A stretch of DNA of 64,000 nt. Source: an uncultured Sphingomonadaceae bacterium. Lineage in GTDB: Bacteria > Pseudomonadota > Alphaproteobacteria > Sphingomonadales > Sphingomonadaceae. The position numbers and the translations under genes are program-made. The notes beneath the pieces were generated by a model. The model was not told the origin of the DNA, did no database searches, and saw nothing but the letters and a program-made list of their open reading frames with translations. The stretch spans positions 108,244 to 172,243 of the forward strand of contig CANMEE010000003.1 in NCBI GenBank assembly GCA_947496865.1, given 5' to 3'. Below are positions 1 through 8,529 of the stretch, in pieces (position 1 is the first letter of the stretch; each line of letters begins with the position of its first letter).

Positions 1-37
1 AGCACCGGATGTTGAAAAGCTGTTGCAGGAACAATAG
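1..37 (+). CDS. C-terminal end of an upstream gene (partial)
   Basis: An open frame enters from the left edge and ends at TAG 35-37, giving the last residues APDVEKLLQEQ. The tail is helical and charged, and the fragment is too short to assign. About 160 bases without a gene separate it from the TelA-like gene. Confidence 0.4.
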   Translation, partial: APDVEKLLQEQ

Positions 38-106
38 CGACAAGGGCTTTTAGGCCATTGGAAACACACAAAAAACAGTGAATTCGTGCGGGTGGGTCTC
101 GCATTA

Positions 107-130
107 ACTGTATTATTTTTATAATACAGT
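107..130. promoter_or_regulatory. perfect AT-rich inverted repeat upstream of the TelA-like gene
   Basis: The arms ACTGTATTAT and ATAATACAGT are perfectly complementary over 10 bp around a TTTT loop. No run of T follows on the plus strand, so an intrinsic terminator is not clearly supported. The position 70 bp before the TelA-like start suits an operator, or a weak terminator for the upstream gene. The function is inferred from position only. Confidence 0.4.
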
Positions 131-200
131 AGGGAAACGCTTGAAAAATGGGGCATTTGCATCCATTTATGGGTAAGAGTGCTGCACCACAGACAGCGAT

Positions 201-1421
201 ATGGAGACTGAGCCGATGGCGACCGAGACAATTACCGCGACAGAAGAATTGACCCTTACCCCCCCTGATCCGGTTGTGGCTGTGGCACCTACAAAGGCAG
301 CCGGGCTGGTGCCCGTCGGGGACGAGGTAAAGTCAAAGCTCGAAGAAAAGGTCGATAGCTTTATCGATGATCTGGTGGCGCAGGATGAAAACAGTCCGGA
401 ATTTGGCAAGAAAGTAGACCAAATCACCAATATGGGCCGTAAGGAAATTATCGATGCGGCGGGTCAGTCCAATCGCTTTCTTGATCGCCCCATCCGTTCA
501 ATGAACGAAGAGTCGGGTATCGGTGCTGATCTGACGGAACTCCGCCGGACAGTTGAAGATCTGGATCCCGGCAAGCGGGGCAATCTGCTCGCTCCTCGCA
601 AGATATTCGGGATTATCCCGTTCGGTTCCAAGCTGCGCAACTATTTTGACGGTTATCACAGCGCGCAAGGGCATATTTCTTCCATCCTGACCCGTTTGCA
701 GGGCGGCAAGGACGAATTGCTGATGGACAATGCGGCGATTGATGTCGAGCGTAAGAACCTGTGGGCGGCCATGGGCCGGCTGGAACAGATGATCCATGTT
801 TCAAAGGTCATGGATCAGCGTTTGGAGGACAAAGCCGCTGAACTCGATGCAAGCGATCCTGCCAAAGCCAAAGCGATCCGGGAAAGCGCGCTATTTTACG
901 TGCGTCAACGGACGCAGGATTTGCTCACCCAAATGGCCGTGACCGTACAGGGCTATCTGGCACTCGATCTGGTGAAGAAAAATAATGTCGAACTGGTCAA
1001 AGGCGTCGATCGCGCCAGTACAACGACGGTTAGCGCCCTGCGCACGGGAGTAACTGTGGCACAAGCGCTCACCAATCAAAAACTGGTGCTTGATCAAGTG
1101 ACCGCGCTCAATACCACCACAGCAGGCATTATTGATAGCACTGGCGATATGTTGAAGAACCAGACCGCGGCCATTCATGAGCAGGCGGCATCAGCCACAA
1201 TCCCGCTCGAAACGCTACAACGCGCGTTCCAGAATATCTATGACACGATGGACAATATCGACACGTTCAAGATCAAGGCGTTGGAAAATATGAAAACCAC
1301 CGTCACGTCATTATCTGGTGAGATTGAGAAATCCAAAGGCTATATTGCCCGGGCCGAGGGACAGGACAAGGCGGCCCTCGAAGCGCCATCGGAAAACCCG
1401 CTGACGGCGCTTGAGGAATAA
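201..1421 (+). CDS. toxic anion resistance protein, TelA family
   Basis: A 406-residue soluble protein of the TelA/KlaA family (PF05816), linked in other bacteria to tellurite and cell-envelope stress. The exact biochemical role is unknown. Family signatures visible are an N-terminal segment rich in Pro and Ala (LTPPDP), the LLAPRKIFGIIPFGSKL stretch near residues 129-145 and long alpha-helical, coiled-coil-like segments to the C-terminus. The length is normal for the family. The start at ATG 201 is the first Met; ATG 216 is an alternative. The XpaC-like gene follows 5 bp downstream, the usual arrangement for this pair, so the two are very likely co-transcribed and work together. Confidence 0.88.
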   Translation: METEPMATETITATEELTLTPPDPVVAVAPTKAAGLVPVGDEVKSKLEEKVDSFIDDLVAQDENSPEFGKKVDQITNMGRKEIIDAAGQSNRFLDRPIRSMNEESGIGADLTELRRTVEDLDPGKRGNLLAPRKIFGIIPFGSKLRNYFDGYHSAQGHISSILTRLQGGKDELLMDNAAIDVERKNLWAAMGRLEQMIHVSKVMDQRLEDKAAELDASDPAKAKAIRESALFYVRQRTQDLLTQMAVTVQGYLALDLVKKNNVELVKGVDRASTTTVSALRTGVTVAQALTNQKLVLDQVTALNTTTAGIIDSTGDMLKNQTAAIHEQAASATIPLETLQRAFQNIYDTMDNIDTFKIKALENMKTTVTSLSGEIEKSKGYIARAEGQDKAALEAPSENPLTALEE

Positions 1422-1426
1422 GGCGC

Positions 1427-2140
1427 ATGAGCGAAAGCAACCAGCAGATTTATGATAATGCCGCGAACTATTATCGCAGCTATAAATTTGCCGAATCTAT
1501 CGGTGAGCGCTCGAAAGGCTTAAAACGCGGCTATTTTCGTAAGAAATTAGCGCGCGCGGCCATGATCACGGTCGGGGTTTTGGTTGGTGCAAGTGTCATC
1601 GGCGGCATATTAAATGGCATCGGCTTTTGGGGCGTGATGATTTCGGCTGGCTTGATTGCCGGCGGTATCTGGGCGGCGATGAAATTTCCCAAGATGAAAA
1701 TCCCGACGCCAGAAACCTTGGTGCAGTCCGATCTCAAGACATTAGCCGGAAAAACGGAAATATGGCTCGAGAGCCAGCGGCTCGCCTTGCCGAAACCCGC
1801 GGTGAAGATTATCAACGATATCGGGACACAGCTGGATATGCTGTCACCACAGCTCCAGAAACTCAATGAAGCGGAGCCGGCAGCCTATGAAGTTCGAAAG
1901 CTTATGGGTGAGCATTTGCCGGAACTAATCTCTGGCTATCGCGCGATTCCCGAGCCGATGCGCCGGAAAACCAATGACACGGGCAAATCGCCGGATGAAC
2001 AACTGATCAGCGGCTTGTCTTTGATTGAGAAAGAAATTTCAGGGGTTACCCAGCAGATTGCAAAAGGGGATATCGATAATTTGTCGATCCGCGGCCGTTA
2101 TCTGGAGCTCAAATATGACAAGGCTGGCGAAGCGCAATAG
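1427..2140 (+). CDS. XpaC-like protein (5-bromo-4-chloroindolyl phosphate hydrolysis family)
   Basis: A 237-residue membrane protein resembling the XpaC family (PF10112), named for a Bacillus phenotype but of unknown molecular function. Residues about 45-85 form two hydrophobic segments separated by a short turn. A soluble, mostly helical C-terminal part follows (LSPQLQKLNEAEPAAYEVRK). It starts 5 bp after the TelA-like stop codon. TelA and XpaC homologues are commonly adjacent, which supports the assignment more than any catalytic motif does. No active-site residues can be named. Confidence 0.75.
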   Translation: MSESNQQIYDNAANYYRSYKFAESIGERSKGLKRGYFRKKLARAAMITVGVLVGASVIGGILNGIGFWGVMISAGLIAGGIWAAMKFPKMKIPTPETLVQSDLKTLAGKTEIWLESQRLALPKPAVKIINDIGTQLDMLSPQLQKLNEAEPAAYEVRKLMGEHLPELISGYRAIPEPMRRKTNDTGKSPDEQLISGLSLIEKEISGVTQQIAKGDIDNLSIRGRYLELKYDKAGEAQ

Positions 2141-2178
2141 CTCGGCCCGTTGCTGCGCCGCGTCGCCGTTACAGCTTG

Positions 2179-2511
2179 TCAAAATCCCTGCAGCTTTTTT
2201 ACCAGATGCTCTAACACGGCTGGGTGCAGATCATTGGTAAATGCGCAGCCATATTCCTGATAGCCGCACCATTTAATCGCTGCACTGAGAGTCTGGATTC
2301 CTGGCAAACGGATATAGACAGGTTTCTTTGGATCGAGGTCGGTATAGCTTGTTAGTTTAAAGCCGGAAACGGACAAATCTGAAAGCGTCGCGCGAAATGG
2401 TTGCGAATCCGACTGCCGGACAAGAACCTCTGAATCGAGGATTTGCCTAGAGTTTCTTCTATTGTTTGGCAGCGCGTTTTGCGCGTCGTCAGTTTTTTGC
2501 AGTTCAGGCAT
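2179..2511 (-). CDS. PilZ domain protein
   Basis: A 110-residue protein that is essentially one PilZ domain, the family that binds cyclic di-GMP and changes the activity of partner proteins. The N-terminal motif NRRNSR (about residues 17-22) fits the RxxxR half of the binding site, and DLSVSG (about 45-50) matches the DxSxxG half. The gene is convergent with the XpaC-like gene, 38 bp apart, and is transcribed alone. The output (motility, exopolysaccharide, secretion) cannot be told from the sequence. Confidence 0.85.
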   Translation of the reverse strand: MPELQKTDDAQNALPNNRRNSRQILDSEVLVRQSDSQPFRATLSDLSVSGFKLTSYTDLDPKKPVYIRLPGIQTLSAAIKWCGYQEYGCAFTNDLHPAVLEHLVKKLQGF

Positions 2512-2712
2512 TTACCCGTCCAAATCGTTGGTCCTTCTATACTGACGGTTGATTATTGGGTTTTTTAAGGGCTAGCGGACAAATCGAAAGGCCTGACATC
2601 GGCAATTGTCGGCATCGTAAATAGTTGCGACCGACGGAGGATAGGGGAGCGAGAAGACAAAAGCGGAAAGCAAGACTTTCCTGCCGGCAATCACGCTGAT
2701 AGACGCTGTCTT

Positions 2713-3303
2713 ATGACATTAAATCCTTTCTCTATTTTTGACAGCTGGTTTGCCGAAGCCCGCGAAACTGAATTAAATGATGGCAATGCTATGACCATCG
2801 CGACGGTCGACGCCAGCGGTCAGCCAGCCGCGCGGATGGTGTTGCTTAAGGGGCACGGCCCGGACGGCTTTATTTTCTACACCAATCAAGAAAGCCGAAA
2901 GGCGACGGACATAGCTGTTAATCCCAAGGCGGCAATATTATTCCATTGGAAAAGCTTGCGCCGACAAATCAGGATAGAAGGCAATTTATCTGCTGTGTCT
3001 GATGAGACGGCTGACGCTTATTTTGTGACACGCAGCCGGGATTCTCAGTTGGGTGCTTGGGCCTCCGACCAATCAAGGCCGCTCGATAGTCGTGCTACTT
3101 TTGAGGCCCGCTTTGAAGAAGTGAAGGCGCGTTTCGAGGGGCAGAATGTAACCCGTCCGCCGCATTGGTCAGGCTATTGCCTGACGCCGGAACGATTTGA
3201 ATTTTGGCAAGATCGCGAACATCGATTGCATGAACGCAGGATATTCGTTCGCGCCACAGATGGTGATCGCGATAGTTGGAGCGAAGGAATGCTTTACCCA
3301 TGA
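2713..3303 (+). CDS. pdxH: pyridoxamine 5'-phosphate oxidase
   Basis: FMN-dependent enzyme that oxidises pyridoxine or pyridoxamine 5'-phosphate to pyridoxal 5'-phosphate, the last step of vitamin B6 salvage and synthesis; cytoplasmic. The 196 residues are the usual length. Conserved features include ARMVLLKG and FIFYTNQESRKA in the FMN-binding barrel, SRDSQLGAWASDQS in the middle and the C-terminal EFWQDREHRLHERRIF block, which carries substrate and FMN contacts. ATG 2713 gives the expected N-terminus. The stop codon overlaps the next start (ATGA), so the PhzF-like gene is translationally coupled. Confidence 0.93.
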   Translation: MTLNPFSIFDSWFAEARETELNDGNAMTIATVDASGQPAARMVLLKGHGPDGFIFYTNQESRKATDIAVNPKAAILFHWKSLRRQIRIEGNLSAVSDETADAYFVTRSRDSQLGAWASDQSRPLDSRATFEARFEEVKARFEGQNVTRPPHWSGYCLTPERFEFWQDREHRLHERRIFVRATDGDRDSWSEGMLYP

Positions 3304-4106
3304 CACAGAAACATAAGAGCCTAACTTATTATCATGTCAATGCCTTTGCAGAGCGGCCTTTTACCGGCAACCAGGCGGCGGTGATGCCATTGGAAAGCTG
3401 GCTCGATGATGATGTGTTGCAGGCCATTGGTGAGGAAAATAATTTTGCGGAAACCGCCTTCTATTTGCCAGACGCGACCGGAGAAGCTGATTATGAACTG
3501 CGCTGGTTCACGCCGACGATAGAAATCGCCCTATGCGGGCATGCGACGCTGGCCAGCGGCCATGTTATCTTGTCGCAAAATCCGGATAAGGATCAGGTTA
3601 CATTTCGGACGCGTAAAGCCGGTATTTTGACGATGGTCCGTGACGGGGAGGGTTATGCGCTGGCGCTGCCAGCCTATCCGCCATCACCCAAGGCACGACC
3701 GGACATTGTTGCCCTGATAGGCGGAACACCGATTGACACACAGTTTCATGAAGGGCGCTATACTGTAATCCGCTACGAAACAGCTGACGAGGTTCTGGCA
3801 CTCAAACCGGACTTAAAGGCACTGGGCGCTTTGGGGAATGAACAGTTTATTTGTACGGCGCCGGGTAAAGATACCGATGCGCTAAGCCGTGTTTTCGTAC
3901 CTGGCGGCGGGGTTGATGAAGATAGCGTGACAGGATCAGCTCATGCCGTCCTTACGCCCTATTGGGCGCACGCGCTCGGTCGCGATAGCTTTACCGCTTA
4001 TCAGGCCAGTATGCGCGGCGGCTATGTGCATTGCCGTCTCGACGGCGACAAGGCTTGGCTCGGCGGGAAATGCGTAACCGTGGTCGAGGGGCAGTTTCGG
4101 CTTTAA
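3300..4106 (+). CDS. PhzF-family isomerase/epimerase
   Basis: A 268-residue member of the PhzF/diaminopimelate-epimerase-fold family. It has the family N-terminus (YYHVNAFAERPFTGNQAAV) with an active-site Glu in EENNFAETAF and the FTPTIEIALCGHATLAS block. The C-terminal GGGVDEDSVTGSAH is the second family signature. Members isomerise small metabolites; the substrate here is unknown, and true phenazine synthesis is unlikely because no phz genes are near. ATG 3300 is chosen because it overlaps the pdxH stop codon by four bases; an in-frame start at 3276 would sit inside pdxH. The coupling to pdxH suggests co-expression rather than a shared pathway. Confidence 0.85.
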   Translation: MTQKHKSLTYYHVNAFAERPFTGNQAAVMPLESWLDDDVLQAIGEENNFAETAFYLPDATGEADYELRWFTPTIEIALCGHATLASGHVILSQNPDKDQVTFRTRKAGILTMVRDGEGYALALPAYPPSPKARPDIVALIGGTPIDTQFHEGRYTVIRYETADEVLALKPDLKALGALGNEQFICTAPGKDTDALSRVFVPGGGVDEDSVTGSAHAVLTPYWAHALGRDSFTAYQASMRGGYVHCRLDGDKAWLGGKCVTVVEGQFRL

Positions 4107-4162
4107 CTCTTGGGCGCAGTGGGCACCCAAATTGAAAATCTCTCCTTCCAGCGAAAGCCGGG

Positions 4163-5311
4163 CTATTTGCTGATCGGGAACAACGCTACAATACGACCGA
4201 TTTGATCGCTCATCGGGCGGTTTACGTCATCCTGCGTTTTGCCCAGCCGAACAACTGTCAGCTTCTGTTCCGGTGAGACAACAATCTGCTGGCCAAGATG
4301 ACCAAGGGCGGCAAATACCGTATCGGGCGCCATGTCTGGAAATAATATTTGGTTGCGGCCTTCGGGACGTTTTTTGTTCAGCCAGATATGACCGCCATAA
4401 GCGGCATCATTGGCTGAGGATGTCCGCATGAATTTTACCCAGCTGACTGGCAAATGCTGAGCGCCCTTGCGCGCGCCATTGTTCCGCAAAAACTCACCGA
4501 ATCTTGCATAGTCGCGCGCGGTTGATTGAATGATGCTACCGCCCAGAAACGTGCCATTGGCGTCAAATTCGAAATAAGTGCTGTCCATGCCTAGCGGCTC
4601 GAGCAAGCGTCCGCGAATGAACCGCATAGCTGTATCGCGGCGGACTTGAGGATCATCGCTCTTGGTCAATGTCCGGGTGATGATATCGGCCAATATGATA
4701 CTGGTGGCAGTGCTATATTCAAATTTCGTGCCGGGCTCCGCTTCCATCGGACGGGCTTCGGCATAGCCCGCCATATCGCCGGAGCCAGATAGGAAAAGCA
4801 TCTGCTGTGTATCGGCTTCATATAATGTCTTGCCATTTTCCTCGGCAACTTCGGTATGGTCGAGGCCAGATGACATATGGATCAGCTGGCGTAAGGTAAT
4901 GTCGCCGCGGGGGTCTCCGGGCCTTTGCCAAGCAGGAACCGGGGCAGGATCATCAAGAACCAGCCGTCCGTCGGCTACCAAGAAGCCCAGTAGTGCACCG
5001 GTAAAGGATTTGGCCATTGACCAGCTGATGAACCGTGTATCCTCATCATAGCCTTCGCCATAGCGTTCGGCGAGTATCTCGCCCCGGTGCATGATCAGCA
5101 GCGCCCGGGTCTCTGCCATGGCAGGGTCTTCAAATAATGGCGAAATTATAGCATCGAGCCGGGCCTTTTTGATCGGACTCGCATCCGATATATAAGCCAG
5201 CTCTTCGGCGGTTTTTGGAGGTGGTGCCGTTGCCTCGTCACTGGCACCACAGCTGGACAGTGCGAAAGCGAGAGCGGACAGGGCGGCGATTTTAGTCTTG
5301 TACATAAGCAT
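4163..5311 (-). CDS. serine hydrolase lipoprotein, class C beta-lactamase fold
   Basis: Secreted, lipid-anchored serine hydrolase of the beta-lactamase/transpeptidase-like family (PF00144). The N-terminus is a short hydrophobic signal ending in a lipobox LSSC. Catalytic features are SMAK in the SxxK position (SWSMAKS), a YST in the YxN position and HLG near the C-terminus in the KTG/HxG position. Such proteins include esterases, 6-aminohexanoate hydrolases and D-aminopeptidases; the substrate is not predictable. The longest frame starts at TTG 5323; ATG 5311 or 5305 are better starts because both keep the full signal peptide. The gene is divergent from the small membrane protein at 5335. Confidence 0.85.
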   Translation of the reverse strand: MLMYKTKIAALSALAFALSSCGASDEATAPPPKTAEELAYISDASPIKKARLDAIISPLFEDPAMAETRALLIMHRGEILAERYGEGYDEDTRFISWSMAKSFTGALLGFLVADGRLVLDDPAPVPAWQRPGDPRGDITLRQLIHMSSGLDHTEVAEENGKTLYEADTQQMLFLSGSGDMAGYAEARPMEAEPGTKFEYSTATSIILADIITRTLTKSDDPQVRRDTAMRFIRGRLLEPLGMDSTYFEFDANGTFLGGSIIQSTARDYARFGEFLRNNGARKGAQHLPVSWVKFMRTSSANDAAYGGHIWLNKKRPEGRNQILFPDMAPDTVFAALGHLGQQIVVSPEQKLTVVRLGKTQDDVNRPMSDQIGRIVALFPISK

Positions 5312-5334
5312 GGGTTGCACCAATAGGAGCCACT

Positions 5335-5709
5335 ATGGCAACCGTAAACAGCAATCCGAAAAACCCGTCCAAACCACACAGCCGGAAAGGGCGCATTGCT
5401 TTATATGTGCTGGCTCTGTTTGTGCTGATCCTGGTGGCGGTCTTTGCCTATAATTACAGCTTCATCAAAGGGCAGTTAGGCATTGGTACGGCTTATGGTG
5501 CGCGGGTCGCCTGCTCCTGCCATTATATTGGTGGTCGCGATTTGACCGATTGCGAGAAGGATTTTGAACCCGGCATGGAAATTATCGGCCTGTCGCTAGA
5601 TGATGAAAAACGTCGCGTAACCGCGTCGGTTCCACTGCTAGCCTCTAGCACGGCTGAATTTCGCGAAGGCTGGGGTTGCGTAATGCTAACCGCGGCTGAA
5701 GCCGATTGA
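5335..5709 (+). CDS. small single-pass membrane protein, function unknown
   Basis: A 124-residue protein with a basic N-terminus, one transmembrane helix at about residues 23-42 and a periplasmic domain of about 75 residues. That domain contains a CSC motif, a third Cys in LTDCEKDF and a fourth in GWGCVML, which suggests disulphide bonds. A TAGGAG ribosome binding site lies 5 bp before ATG 5335. The gene is divergent from the serine-hydrolase lipoprotein with only 23 bp between the two starts, so they share a control region. I do not recognise a named family; a partner role for the hydrolase is only inferred from position. Confidence 0.7.
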   Translation: MATVNSNPKNPSKPHSRKGRIALYVLALFVLILVAVFAYNYSFIKGQLGIGTAYGARVACSCHYIGGRDLTDCEKDFEPGMEIIGLSLDDEKRRVTASVPLLASSTAEFREGWGCVMLTAAEAD

Positions 5710-5716
5710 GTTTTGC

Positions 5717-6850
5717 TTAAACTGTAGCCGCCGCCAGCCATTGCTGGGATACGGCACCGGTTTTTTCGATCCAACCACCACCAAGGACGCGATCCTTATT
5801 ATAAAAGACTGCCGCCTGTCCCGGGGACACGCCATATTCCGGATTGTGAAAACGCAGCGTATCGCCTTCAAGTCGCGCATGCGTTGGCTTCGCCATAGAA
5901 CGAACCTTCACCTGCATTGGCCCTTCAAAGTCGCCGCCAATCCAGTTAATATCGCGCAATGTCGCTGATGCTACCGCTAACGCCTGCCTAGGCCCGACAA
6001 AAACACGTTTGGTCTCCGGGTCCAAGCGAATGACATAAAGCGGCTCTGCCTGGCCGCCAATTTTCAATCCCTTGCGCTGACCGACTGTATAATGAATCAA
6101 GCCCTTGTGGCGGCCCATTACCGTTCCGTCGATATGAACAATCTCGCCATCATCATCTGCCTCTGGGCGCAGCTTGCGGACCACTTTGGCATAATCCCCA
6201 TCGGGCACGAAGCAGATATCCTGGCTGTCAGGCTTAAAGGCAACGGCTAGGCCCATTTCCTTTGCAATCTCGCGCACTTCGTCCTTGGGCATGTCGCCGA
6301 GCGGAAAGCGCAGATAGTCAAGTTGGTCTTGCGTCGTTGCGAAGAGGAAATAACTCTGGTCTCGTGCAGGATCCATCGCCCGGTGCAGTTCAGAGCCATG
6401 CGTGCCCGTGACGCGTCGGACATAATGACCGGTGGCCAGACAATCAGCTCCCAGTTCGCGTGACAAATTTAAAAGGTCAGTAAATTTGACGCCCATATTA
6501 CACTGGACGCACGGTATTGGTGTGCGGCCCGCCATATATTCGTCCGCAAACACGTCCATGACTGATTCTTGAAAGCGGCTGGCATGATCAAAGACGTAAT
6601 GGGCAATGCCAAGCTTCTCAGCCACTGCCCGCGCATCGCGAATATCTTGCCCCGCGCAGCAACTACCCGTGCGACCGACCGCCTCGCCATGATCATATAG
6701 CTGCAAGGTAATGCCGATTGTCTCAGCCCCGGTGCGCGCGGCCAATGCTGCAACAACGCTCGAATCGACGCCGCCGGACATGGCAACCACGATCCGCTTG
6801 CCTGCCATATCGTCGCCAAGCTGAAATTCACTGTTGATTCGGTCTGTCAT
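5717..6850 (-). CDS. mnmA: tRNA-specific 2-thiouridylase MnmA
   Basis: Cytoplasmic ATP-dependent enzyme that thiolates uridine 34 in the wobble position of tRNAs for Lys, Glu and Gln, using sulfur relayed from a cysteine desulfurase. The 377 residues contain the PP-loop MSGGVDSSV near residues 24-32, the first catalytic Cys in PCVQCN and the second in DSQDICFV, then the family's C-terminal barrel domain. ATG 6850 has an AAGGGA ribosome binding site upstream. An internal Met at residue 15 is a possible shorter start. It is convergent with the small membrane protein, 7 bp apart. Confidence 0.95.
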   Translation of the reverse strand: MTDRINSEFQLGDDMAGKRIVVAMSGGVDSSVVAALAARTGAETIGITLQLYDHGEAVGRTGSCCAGQDIRDARAVAEKLGIAHYVFDHASRFQESVMDVFADEYMAGRTPIPCVQCNMGVKFTDLLNLSRELGADCLATGHYVRRVTGTHGSELHRAMDPARDQSYFLFATTQDQLDYLRFPLGDMPKDEVREIAKEMGLAVAFKPDSQDICFVPDGDYAKVVRKLRPEADDDGEIVHIDGTVMGRHKGLIHYTVGQRKGLKIGGQAEPLYVIRLDPETKRVFVGPRQALAVASATLRDINWIGGDFEGPMQVKVRSMAKPTHARLEGDTLRFHNPEYGVSPGQAAVFYNKDRVLGGGWIEKTGAVSQQWLAAATV

Positions 6851-7049
6851 AATGTTTTGTCCCTTAACGATGAACCGGGCGCAACGCCAGTATTGCCGAA
6901 ATTCTTGCCCAAAATCCCGTATCGGATCCCGCTTTGGTTCATATTGGGACGAAATGGTGAATTGGAAGGAAGGTTTGCTTAACTAGTCCTAAGACCGCGT
7001 GAACGTCTCCTTTACATAAGTTTATACCTTCGCTGTTAGACAGCTCTCT

Positions 7050-7385
7050 ATGGAAATGAACTTCCCTCATAAGAGTCCGGCACAGACCAGAGCCGAACCG
7101 GATGCAAAAGCGGTCAGAGCACATGATGCTCTGATTGCGCATGCGATCGCGCGTCAGACTCTTTCTCCTTCGGCCCGTGCTTACTTGGCACAGCGGAGCG
7201 GATTGGCCGCACAGCCAAATCGTCCCAGCCGGGGATTGATGGAAGATCGGATCAAGTTTTTTGCAGGTGAGCAGCCACAGCGCAGCTTGTTTGCGAAAAG
7301 CGAACGTGTTTTTAAAAAAGGCCATTTTCGGCCCGATTTGTTGCACGTACATTCGCAGGGTGACAAGGCTTCGGGTAAAATATGA
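7050..7385 (+). CDS. hypothetical basic protein upstream of sciP
   Basis: A 111-residue basic, hydrophilic protein without signal peptide or membrane segment. The N-terminal half is helical and Ala-rich (RAHDALIAHAIARQTLSPSARAYL). The C-terminal half contains several Phe, Lys and His residues. I do not recognise a family. The ribosome binding site is weak, and ATG 7056 is an equally possible start. It lies just before and in the same direction as the SciP-like gene, so it may share cell-cycle control, but that is inference from position. Confidence 0.45.
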   Translation: MEMNFPHKSPAQTRAEPDAKAVRAHDALIAHAIARQTLSPSARAYLAQRSGLAAQPNRPSRGLMEDRIKFFAGEQPQRSLFAKSERVFKKGHFRPDLLHVHSQGDKASGKI

Positions 7386-7493
7386 ACGCCTTATTTACCT
7401 TGGTAATTTAGTAGTTTGAAAAACTCTATGTCTAAAGATGTAAAATCATTTGGACATAAATTCAAATGCCGCGAGGCGTATTTTGAGGGTAGT

Positions 7494-7793
7494 ATGATCG
7501 AGAACCAGACAATTAAACCAGCGCAAGTAGTCGGTCCTTTGGGCGAGCCATTGACCGTAGCTGATTTGCCGGCCCCGGGAACAACCCGGTGGGTGGTTCG
7601 ACGCAAGGCTGAAGTCGTTGCAGCGGTAAATGGCGGTCTTTTGACGGTCGATGAGGTTTGCGATCGCTATAGTCTGTCGTTGGAAGAATTTGCTTCTTGG
7701 CAACGTGCGGTGGACCGATCCGGGATGCCCGGTCTGCGGGTCACCCGAATTCAACACTATCGCGATCTTTATGAGCGTCAGCAAAAATACTAG
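7494..7793 (+). CDS. sciP: SciP-like CtrA inhibitor (DUF1153)
   Basis: A 99-residue DNA-associated regulator. In Caulobacter, SciP binds the master cell-cycle regulator CtrA and blocks its activation of target promoters. The domain is recognisable from GPLGEPLTVADLP, WVVRRKAEVVAAV and LTVDEVCDRYSLSLEEFASW, a helix-turn-helix-like core. The frame is open from 7416, but ATG 7494 is preferred: it has a GAGGG ribosome binding site and gives the family's usual N-terminus. Presence of this gene supports alphaproteobacterial origin. A strong terminator follows at 7856. Confidence 0.85.
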   Translation: MIENQTIKPAQVVGPLGEPLTVADLPAPGTTRWVVRRKAEVVAAVNGGLLTVDEVCDRYSLSLEEFASWQRAVDRSGMPGLRVTRIQHYRDLYERQQKY

Positions 7794-7855
7794 TCAGAAG
7801 ATTGGCGTTTGTGTTTGAGCAAGCCGGTTCGATTAAGTATGAATATTAATGGCTT

Positions 7856-7893
7856 AAAGGCCTTGGAAATCTATTTTCCGAGGCCTTTTTTTC
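7856..7893 (+). terminator. intrinsic terminator after sciP
   Basis: Arms AAAGGCCT (7856-7863) and AGGCCTTT (7881-7888) pair perfectly. An inner GGAAA/TTTCC helix extends the stem around a 5-base loop, and a T-rich tract follows directly. Confidence 0.85.
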
Positions 7894-7989
7894 TTTTGTC
7901 TGGGAGTATTTTCTGGTTTCAAGGCGGCTCTTTGTATAAGAGTCCGAAATAAGGCCTGAGGAGAGGTCAAAACGGATCTGGAGGTAATT

Positions 7990-8265
7990 ATGATTAATTT
8001 TATCATCGCACTTGTGATGGGTGGCATTATCGGTTGGCTTGCAAGCATGGTAATGGGCCGAGACGCTTCCATGGGAATTTTCTGGAATATTGTGGTTGGT
8101 TGTGTTGGTTCTATGCTGGGCGGATGGTTGTTCAGCTTTTTTACTGGCGGCACGTCAAATCTGCGGGATGCGCCATTTAGCCCTATGACATTGCTGGTTG
8201 CCTTTGGCGGAGCGATTGTTTTGTTGGGCATCGTAAACTTAATTAAGCGTGGACGCGTCCGTTAA
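7990..8265 (+). CDS. GlsB/YeaQ/YmgE family stress-response membrane protein
   Basis: A 91-residue inner-membrane protein of the transglycosylase-associated/YeaQ family (PF04226). Three hydrophobic segments lie at about residues 2-20, 28-50 and 64-84. The first carries the family's Gly-rich pattern (GGIIGWLAS), and the second carries GCVGSMLGGWLF. Members are often induced by envelope or general stress; the molecular role is unknown. A GGAGG ribosome binding site is 5 bp before ATG 7990. It is a single-gene unit between two strong terminators. Confidence 0.85.
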   Translation: MINFIIALVMGGIIGWLASMVMGRDASMGIFWNIVVGCVGSMLGGWLFSFFTGGTSNLRDAPFSPMTLLVAFGGAIVLLGIVNLIKRGRVR

Positions 8266-8294
8266 ACTAACAAGCGCGAAACAGTTTTTGGAAT

Positions 8295-8326
8295 AAGGGC
8301 TGGCTCATTTGGGCCGGCCTTTTTCT
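8295..8326 (+). terminator. intrinsic terminator after the YeaQ-like gene
   Basis: AAGGGCTGGCTC (8295-8306) pairs with GGGCCGGCCTT through G-C, A-T and G-T pairs with one bulged G and an ATTT loop. A TTTTT run follows. Confidence 0.75.
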
Positions 8327-8529
8327 TGTGGATAATCTTGCCGATTCAACAGCATGACGGCATTTGAGCGAGCTTATCTGGCATGGGTGATTGTTCAGGC
8401 TTGTCGTTACTGATATATTCATATAATACACTAAAAATGAGAATTGCAGGATCCTCCCTATTATCTGTGATTCTTTTTGTATATTGCAGCGCAAAAACAA
8501 GATAAAAGCCGGGCTGAAGAGTATTGAAA

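Noticed and set aside
6965..6980. Possible CtrA box (TTAAC then TTAA-like) upstream of the gene before sciP
   Set aside because: The second half-site does not match TTAA at the required 7-base spacing.
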